Source of the DNA: Acidimicrobiia bacterium
Lineage (GTDB): Bacteria > Actinomycetota > Acidimicrobiia > Acidimicrobiales > Poriferisodalaceae
NCBI GenBank assembly: GCA_012960315.1
Contig: DUBN01000078.1
Location: 167,491 to 202,626, forward strand
DNA: 35,136 bases
Reading direction: 5' to 3'
How positions within the stretch are numbered: the first letter of the stretch is position 1; each line of letters starts with the position of its first letter. Positions 30,242 through 35,136 of this stretch are shown in pieces. Below the pieces are notes generated by a model. That model searched no databases. It saw nothing but the letters and a program-made list of their open reading frames with translations, and was not told the origin of the DNA. The position numbers and the translations under genes were made by a program.

Positions 30242-31543
30242 TCAGACCGGTTCGAGGTCAAACACGGTGGGGCGAAGACCAGCAGCTTCTTTCTTATTAG
30301 GTTCGTCGGCTGGTTTCGTGACAAGCCCCAGGTTTGCCGGTGGTGATTGAGCTGTCCCAAAATCAACGGGTTTAGTTGGGATCGTGAAGAGGACAATGGC
30401 GCCAAGCAGCGCCATTACGAAGACCGCGCTGAGAGGAATCAGTCGAATAGTTGAAAGGTCGGCAAGGAACCCCACGATCGGTGGACCTACCAAGCTTCCG
30501 ACACCGGAACACAAAAAGAGCATGCCTGTAACAGCACCAATTCCTGCTAGTCCGAAGTAGAAGGCGACAACGTCGCCTGCTAACGCCACGAAACCTCCGT
30601 ATGTAAGGCCAAGTAGCGCCGCGAAAATTGCTAACAGGTAGTATCGGCCATTCGCGATCACCCAGAAGAAGTAGGCAAGCGGCTGAGCAGCGAGCGCGAT
30701 TTGTAGCAAACGAACCGATCCGAGCCTGCCGGCGAATGCTGTAAGTAGGAGTCGGCCGAGAATGCTTGACGCTCCGACGATACTCATCAACAACGCCGCT
30801 CGGGATGGACTAACTCCATCGTCTTCGGCAAATTTGATGATGAACGCGAACGCTCCAAGCAGGGCCATCGACATAAGCCCGAAGGCAGTGGAGATAGTTT
30901 TGAACTCGCGGGTTCGCATCACCCGTCGAACGTGGCCGTCAGCTCCTCCGGGAGCTTGTGACGGTGACCGACGCACCAGCATCAACCCAACGATGAACCC
31001 GACTGCGGAGATGACGGCGAGAATTCGGTAGCTATTGCGCCACCCCTCAGTTTCGATCATCGCCTTAGAAAACGGAACGAGCACGAGTGTTCCAAGCCCT
31101 GACCCGGTCGCCGCTACGCCTTGAGCCAACGCCCTGTACTTGACAAAAAACGTGGCGACCGTTGAGAACAACGGAGAACAGAAAACTCCGCCACCTGCGC
31201 CACAACCAAGTCCGTAGACGATGTAGCCCTGCCAAATAGCGGTCACGAAAGAGGTCGCGATCAGACCGCCACAGAAAAGGGCTCCGCCGATGATCAATAG
31301 CGGTCGAGGTCCATATCGGTCAGCCCATCTGCCCGAAATTGCTCCAGTCCCGAAAAAGAGAAACATCGACAGGCCAAAGACGATTGAGGTTGGTCCAAGG
31401 CTGGCATTGAACTCTTCAGCCATCGGGATAACGAATGCGCCGAACGTGTAGAGAACACCGAACGCGACACCATTAGCGATAGACGCACCGACAGCGACCG
31501 CCCAAGCTCGCGGTGTGTCGAAGTGGTCGATGGCTTCGTTCAT
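30242..31543 (-). CDS. MFS transporter, monocarboxylate/OFA-like, with PTVFDL C-terminal tail
   Basis: A 433-residue 12-TM carrier. RAWAVAVGASIANGVAFGVLYTFGAFVIPMAEEF is the monocarboxylate/OFA helix 1-2 pattern, and FFGTGAISGRWADRYGPRPLLI is MFS motif A. GLGCGAGGGVFCSPLFSTVATFF fits helix 4-5. It probably imports an organic acid. After the last helix there is a polar tail of about 45 residues ending GLRPTVFDLEPV. A nearly identical ending occurs in the unrelated MFS protein at 32329. The start ATG at 31543 diverges from a small esterase gene; it lies 62 nt downstream of, and on the same strand as, no partner: the amidohydrolase gene follows on the minus strand after its stop. Confidence 0.88.
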   Translation of the reverse strand: MNEAIDHFDTPRAWAVAVGASIANGVAFGVLYTFGAFVIPMAEEFNASLGPTSIVFGLSMFLFFGTGAISGRWADRYGPRPLLIIGGALFCGGLIATSFVTAIWQGYIVYGLGCGAGGGVFCSPLFSTVATFFVKYRALAQGVAATGSGLGTLVLVPFSKAMIETEGWRNSYRILAVISAVGFIVGLMLVRRSPSQAPGGADGHVRRVMRTREFKTISTAFGLMSMALLGAFAFIIKFAEDDGVSPSRAALLMSIVGASSILGRLLLTAFAGRLGSVRLLQIALAAQPLAYFFWVIANGRYYLLAIFAALLGLTYGGFVALAGDVVAFYFGLAGIGAVTGMLFLCSGVGSLVGPPIVGFLADLSTIRLIPLSAVFVMALLGAIVLFTIPTKPVDFGTAQSPPANLGLVTKPADEPNKKEAAGLRPTVFDLEPV

Positions 31544-31685
31544 CCTTCAAGACATCGTAAAGGTGTCGTCTCTAATTTGCCCGTCCAAAGCGAGTGACCC
31601 GGGCTTAAGTGTCGAAGCCATCACTGCTAACCACCTGTTCCGCGGTGTCGGTTCTGCCATGATGCCTTCGACGTTAGGAGGCTCT

Positions 31686-32327
31686 GTGGATCAAAACTTA
31701 GGCTTGCTGAGGGTAAACCCCGTTGACTCATTAGGGACCGGGGGTCGCCTTTTGGTCCTGTTGCATGGTTTTGGCGCCGACGAAAACGATTTAGCCCCGA
31801 TTGTGCAACACATTGACCCTGACGGGCGTTTCGCTTCTGTGTGCTTTAGAGCTCCTATAGATCTCATGCCCTTTGGAGCTGCTTGGTACGAGCGAAACAG
31901 CGAAGGAGTCATCGACGCTCAAACGTTTAAGAGTTCTGTTATAGCGATCGGTGCGACTATCGATGACGTTTGTGAACGGGGCGGATTTGATCGTGCGGAA
32001 ATGGTTCTCCTTGGTTTTTCCCAAGGATGTGCAATGGCTCTTGCAGCCGGGTTGTCGAAGGAAACCGCAGTCCGTCCAGCGGCTCTCGCTTGCTTGTCTG
32101 GCATGCTGCAGGAAATCCCGGATTTCGAATACGACTTCGCGACCCTTCCGGCGACCTTTGTTCAGCACGGGACTCAGGATCCGATGGTTGACGTAGAACG
32201 CGGGCGTCACATTCGAGACGTCTTAGTCGCGTCCGGACATTCCCCCGATTACTCGGAATACCCAATGGGTCACGAGATCTCTGCGGCGTCATTATTTGAT
32301 TTGCGGGACTGGTTAGCGGCTATATAG
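31686..32327 (+). CDS. Carboxylesterase/phospholipase (alpha/beta hydrolase, Abhydrolase_2)
   Basis: A 213-residue esterase of the acyl-protein thioesterase/carboxylesterase type. LLVLLHGFGADENDL at 22-36 carries the oxyanion hole, LLGFSQGCAMAL carries Ser112, HGTQDPMVDVERG carries Asp165, and YPMGHEIS carries His196. The frame reaches back to 31515 inside the divergent MFS gene. GTG at 31686 has a near-perfect AGGAGG 4 nt upstream and gives the usual family length; ATG 31659/31662 are alternatives. It is convergent with the MFS gene downstream, with a one-base gap. It cleaves short esters; the substrate is unknown. Confidence 0.88.
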   Translation: MDQNLGLLRVNPVDSLGTGGRLLVLLHGFGADENDLAPIVQHIDPDGRFASVCFRAPIDLMPFGAAWYERNSEGVIDAQTFKSSVIAIGATIDDVCERGGFDRAEMVLLGFSQGCAMALAAGLSKETAVRPAALACLSGMLQEIPDFEYDFATLPATFVQHGTQDPMVDVERGRHIRDVLVASGHSPDYSEYPMGHEISAASLFDLRDWLAAI

Positions 32328-32328
32328 A

Positions 32329-33615
32329 TCAAACCGGCTTCAGGTCGAATACGGTCGGCGGGAGCCCCCGTGAACCCGGCGGATGCTCTGTTGTGGAGGC
32401 CTCTACTTTGTCGCTGTTTTGACGCAAATGTAGGGTTTCTGGTCGGATCCGCAGGAATATCGTCATCAGAACAGCGCCCGTAATCACCGAGATTGTTATC
32501 GCGAGCGACGTCCCCATCAATTCAGCCATCTCACCCAATACGAGCATTCCTATTGGGAGGACGCCTATAGCGCTGCTCAACAGTCCTAAGGCGCGACCGC
32601 GTCGTTCCTCAGACACCGAATCCATTACCAGCACGGCTTGAGTCGATGCGAACAGTCCCATACCTGACGCCGCGACCGCCAAGCACACGGCCGAAGCGAT
32701 GTACCACGGCGCCAGGGCAAATCCGATCATAAACATGAAGGCCAGGTATGAACCACCCACATACAGCAGTCCGCGCCGTTCGGGTTGGTATCGGGCCACC
32801 GCTAAGCACCCTCCGAACATGCCAATGCCCAGCATCGCTGCTAAGAGTCCAAGTAAGGCAGGCCCAACGTCGAATTTGCCGCCTACGACCTGTAACAGGG
32901 GGCTCGATGAAAAGAAGAAAAAGTTGACACAAGCCGTGACGCCGAGAATTGATACCAGGCTCTTTTCGGTCCGGAGCATTCGCACTCCGTCAAGTAACGT
33001 CGAAACCCCTGCGGTGGCAACCTGCTGCATTCGCTCAATGGCCGGTACCGCTACGAAAGTACTAAATGAAACGATTTGTAAGGCCCCCATGACAATGAGT
33101 GCCCAACCAATACCGACAGTTTGAATAAGAGCACCACCACCAAGGGCACCTAACGCCAACGCGATTGCTCCGCCGCTCGCTTCTAGCGCCAAGGCATTGT
33201 CGATATTTGCTGACCCTACGAGGTCATAGACAATCACTCGACGGCCGACCATGTCGAACACCCAACCGATACCCGTTACGAAGAGCACCGGATAAACCAT
33301 CCAAAGCTGTAGTTCGCCGGCGAGCTCAATCCATCCAAGGAGCATGAGTCCCGGGATAGTGACAAAAAATTGACAAATCACTACGCGGCGTCGGTCGAAT
33401 CGATCTGCTATCCACCCCCCGATCACGCCCCCAAATAGCAATGGAGACCACAGAGCAACACCTGCTAGTTGGACCATTCGCGCTGATCCGGTGAGATCGT
33501 TCGCGATGAACGGGCCTACGAACGAAACTCCCCAGCGAGAAAGATTCCAGGTCCAGCCCGAGACAAGGATCAGCGGAAAATAACGAATTTTGAGCGCATC
33601 GAAGGTGGTAGTCAC
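32329..33615 (-). CDS. MFS transporter (MFS_3 / EntS-like) with PTVFDL C-terminal tail
   Basis: A 428-residue 12-TM exporter-like carrier. TWNLSRWGVSFVGPFIANDLTGSARMVQLAGVALWSPLLFGGVIGGWIADRFDRRRVVI gives helices 1-3 with motif A, typical of the MFS_3 group that includes enterobactin exporters. SEERRGRALGLLSSAIGVLPIGMLVLGEMAELMG is the second-half equivalent. The C-terminus ends GLPPTVFDLKPV, shared with the MFS protein at 30242. The start GTG at 33615 directly abuts the TAG of the SDR gene, so translation is probably coupled and no separate ribosome site is seen. Cargo unknown. Confidence 0.88.
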   Translation of the reverse strand: MTTTFDALKIRYFPLILVSGWTWNLSRWGVSFVGPFIANDLTGSARMVQLAGVALWSPLLFGGVIGGWIADRFDRRRVVICQFFVTIPGLMLLGWIELAGELQLWMVYPVLFVTGIGWVFDMVGRRVIVYDLVGSANIDNALALEASGGAIALALGALGGGALIQTVGIGWALIVMGALQIVSFSTFVAVPAIERMQQVATAGVSTLLDGVRMLRTEKSLVSILGVTACVNFFFFSSSPLLQVVGGKFDVGPALLGLLAAMLGIGMFGGCLAVARYQPERRGLLYVGGSYLAFMFMIGFALAPWYIASAVCLAVAASGMGLFASTQAVLVMDSVSEERRGRALGLLSSAIGVLPIGMLVLGEMAELMGTSLAITISVITGAVLMTIFLRIRPETLHLRQNSDKVEASTTEHPPGSRGLPPTVFDLKPV

Positions 33616-34335
33616 CTAGCGATGCATGCCGCCATCAACCGTGAACTCTTGACCAGAGCAATAACTGGCATCGTCAGAAACAAGAAAGAGAGCAACTGCT
33701 GCCACTTCAGATGGCTCAGCCTCGCGGCCTAGGGGTATTGCACGCACCATTCGGTCTTTATCGAATTCCGAAGTCATATCGGTATTGATTAAACCAGGAT
33801 GAATAGAGTTCACTCGAATGTTGTGCCGTCCCAATTCGAGTGCAGCAATTTTGGTCATGCCGCGAACAGCCCATTTAGTTGCTCCATAGGCCATGGATGC
33901 GAACGTGGCTTCGAGTCCCGCGACGGAACTGATGTTGACGATCGATCCTGATCCTTGTTCGATCATTATGGGAGCAACGGCACGCATTCCATAAAAAACA
34001 CCGGTCTGGTTTATCGCGACAGTTTGATCCCAAACGTCATCGCTGGTGTTGACAAGTCGAGCGCCTCGCAAGATTCCTGCGTTGTTAACTAGCGCGTCAA
34101 TCCGACCATGGTGGGACACTACGTCCGTAACTACAGCCTCCCAAGCTGATGCCGATGAGACATCGTGATGCAGAAATTCGATGCCGAGGGCAGCGGCAGT
34201 GCGACCACCTTCGTCGTCGAGCACATCAGTGATAACCACTTCCGCGCCTTCATCGCGAAACATTTCTGCTTCGGCAGCACCCTGGCCCCGAGCGCCTCCC
34301 GTAATCACTGCTACTTTGCCGTCTAGCCGTCCCAT
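33616..34335 (-). CDS. Short-chain dehydrogenase/reductase (classical SDR, FabG/hydroxysteroid type)
   Basis: A 239-residue classical SDR. The cofactor loop GGARGQG is at 13-19, Asp37 (VITDVLD) indicates NAD preference, and LVNNAGI is at 82-88. Catalytic Ser137 (NISSVAG), Tyr150 and Lys154 (YGATK) are all present. RVNSIHPGLINTDM and FTVDGGMHR close the fold. The GARGQG variant is common in 3-alpha/20-beta-hydroxysteroid and cyclohexanol dehydrogenase-like SDRs. It precedes the MFS gene with no gap and diverges from the flavoprotein at 34442 over 106 nt containing a perfect palindrome. Confidence 0.9.
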   Translation of the reverse strand: MGRLDGKVAVITGGARGQGAAEAEMFRDEGAEVVITDVLDDEGGRTAAALGIEFLHHDVSSASAWEAVVTDVVSHHGRIDALVNNAGILRGARLVNTSDDVWDQTVAINQTGVFYGMRAVAPIMIEQGSGSIVNISSVAGLEATFASMAYGATKWAVRGMTKIAALELGRHNIRVNSIHPGLINTDMTSEFDKDRMVRAIPLGREAEPSEVAAVALFLVSDDASYCSGQEFTVDGGMHR

Positions 34336-34402
34336 GACACCCCTATTCCAAGCTCTTGCGTCGCAACACTAGCGACGAGAAGCGGCGGAGATGTGAGTCG
34401 TT

Positions 34403-34417
34403 GTTGGCTGAGCCAAC
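34403..34417. repeat. Perfect 15-nt palindrome, likely operator, between SDR and flavoprotein genes
   Basis: GTTGGCT-G-AGCCAAC is a perfect inverted repeat with one central base. It lies 68 nt before the SDR start and 25 nt before the GTG at 34442, in the middle of a divergent spacer. Size and place fit a TetR- or GntR-type operator controlling both directions. No regulator gene is in the window next to it. Confidence 0.5.
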
Positions 34418-34441
34418 CCCAAGCTCTCTAGGGTATGTGTC

Positions 34442-35136
34442 GTGAACCTTGAAGAAGTAGTGGCGGGACTGCACTCAGTCGGTCCCTCGTGGGAAAAAAA
34501 AGCGTCCGCCGCTGATGAGGCGGGTCATATCGATGCAGAGAACGCTAACGATATACGGGCAATGGGTGCGGCTCGTCTTCTTCAGCCGACCGACTTTGGA
34601 GGGGCTCAATCATCGATCGAAGACCACATGCGCGCAGCCGCAGTTGCGGGCGAATATTGCATGGCGACTTCGTGGTGTCTCAGTGTGTGGAGCGCTCATG
34701 GGTGGATGCTTTCGCACATGCCAACCGAAGGACGACAGGAGATCTGGGACGATCCTACGACTCTTGTCAGCGCATCAATCGTTCCGAAAACGAGGTTCCG
34801 TGAAAAGGGTGGCGATGTAGTCGTATCAGGCCGCTTTGGGTTTGCCTCAGGATGTGACCATGCGCCATGGCTAAGCGTGGGCGGTTTACTGCCTGGGGAT
34901 CAGCCAAGTCCGGTGATCTGCGCATTACCCGCCGAAGATGTTGTCATTGATCACAAGTCTTGGGATGTAATTGGTCTACGCGGCACCGGTAGCAAGGATC
35001 TCGTGATTGCCGAAGAGGTCGTAGTTCCACGTCACCGGGTGTTGCGAGTAGCTGAAAGTGCGGCACGTCGATCTCCAGGTCAGGTCCACTACGGCGGTCC
35101 GCTGTACACCTGCCCGTGGCGTACGACGGCGATAAT
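34442..35136 (+). CDS. Acyl-CoA dehydrogenase-fold flavoprotein, HpaB/HsaA-like monooxygenase type (partial)
   Basis: The first 231 residues read in frame to the window edge. RAMGAARLLQPTDFGGAQ, AGEYCMATSWCLSVWSAHGWMLSHMP, VSGRFGFASGCDHAPWLSVGG, and WDVIGLRGTGSKDLVIAEEVVVPRHRV match the acyl-CoA dehydrogenase type 2 group that includes FMN-dependent hydroxylases such as HsaA and related ring-hydroxylating oxygenases. It more likely oxygenates an aromatic or heterocyclic compound with a separate flavin reductase than dehydrogenates acyl-CoA. The start GTG at 34442 was chosen; the upstream ATG at 34435 is out of frame. The C-terminal half is outside the window. Confidence 0.85.
   Translation, partial: MNLEEVVAGLHSVGPSWEKKASAADEAGHIDAENANDIRAMGAARLLQPTDFGGAQSSIEDHMRAAAVAGEYCMATSWCLSVWSAHGWMLSHMPTEGRQEIWDDPTTLVSASIVPKTRFREKGGDVVVSGRFGFASGCDHAPWLSVGGLLPGDQPSPVICALPAEDVVIDHKSWDVIGLRGTGSKDLVIAEEVVVPRHRVLRVAESAARRSPGQVHYGGPLYTCPWRTTAI

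Noticed and set aside
1-35136. CRISPR arrays, tRNA/rRNA genes, insertion sequences, prophage genes
   Set aside because: I saw no regular repeats, no cloverleaf or rRNA signatures and no transposase or phage-like protein.

Overview
The window is a gene-dense, moderately GC-rich piece of bacterial chromosome. Genes are short, often divergent or convergent, and separated by very little sequence. The content is almost entirely catabolic: acyl-CoA dehydrogenases, enoyl-CoA hydratases, family III CoA-transferases, two F420-type luciferase-like oxidoreductases, an Ltp2-like thiolase with its DUF35 partner, aminotransferases, a LigA/LigB ring-cleavage dioxygenase and four MFS transporters. The putative F420 enzymes, the Ltp2/DUF35 pair, the paralogue-rich lipid/aromatic set and many GTG starts fit an uncultivated actinobacterium (Acidimicrobiia-like) or possibly a SAR202-like Chloroflexota. 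This is inference; no rRNA or other marker is present.

Layout. 1-1541 (minus): a sulfatase cut by the window edge and a flavin-dependent 2-hydroxyacid dehydrogenase, overlapping by one base. 1562-4108 (plus): LigA, LigB and a class III aminotransferase. 4098-6097 (minus): a DenD-like D-erythronate dehydrogenase and a zinc alcohol dehydrogenase. 6306-9119 (plus): an MFS carrier and an acyl-CoA dehydrogenase. 9124-11685: a divergent pair of aminotransferases (class V and class III). 11707-14236: chorismate mutase (minus) diverging from a GNAT / Ltp2-like / DUF35 unit that ends at a hairpin terminator. 14312-16412: a YfeX-type DyP peroxidase diverging from an AhpD-like selenoprotein. 16384-19270 (minus): epoxide hydrolase, SRPBCC protein, 14-TM MFS exporter. 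19322-22587 (plus): enoyl-CoA hydratase, acyl-CoA dehydrogenase, LLM oxidoreductase. 22604-24163 (minus): PEBP-like protein and a second LLM oxidoreductase. 24405-26246: a GC-richer CoA-transferase facing a minus-strand unit of Zn-ribbon protein, SelW-like selenoprotein and a 41-aa protein. 26373-34335: enoyl-CoA hydratase, CoA-transferase, a conserved unknown with an amidohydrolase, two MFS carriers flanking a small esterase, and an SDR. 34442-35136: an acyl-CoA-dehydrogenase/HpaB-type flavoprotein cut by the right edge.

The main discovery is two genes that standard callers break at an in-frame UGA and that are best read as selenoproteins. (1) 15357-16412 is an AhpD-like protein in which UGA replaces the second Cys of the CxxCxxxH active site. 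A hairpin with a GGUCU loop, the same loop bases I recall from the E. coli fdhF SECIS, lies 24 nt after the UGA. (2) 25743-25991 (minus) is a SelW/Rdx-like protein with a CxxU motif and a hairpin 17 nt after the UGA. The organism should therefore carry SelA, SelB, SelD and tRNA-Sec elsewhere. A second unexplained signal is a nearly identical 12-residue C-terminal tail (core PTVFDL) on two otherwise different MFS transporters. No rRNA, tRNA, insertion sequence or CRISPR array was seen.
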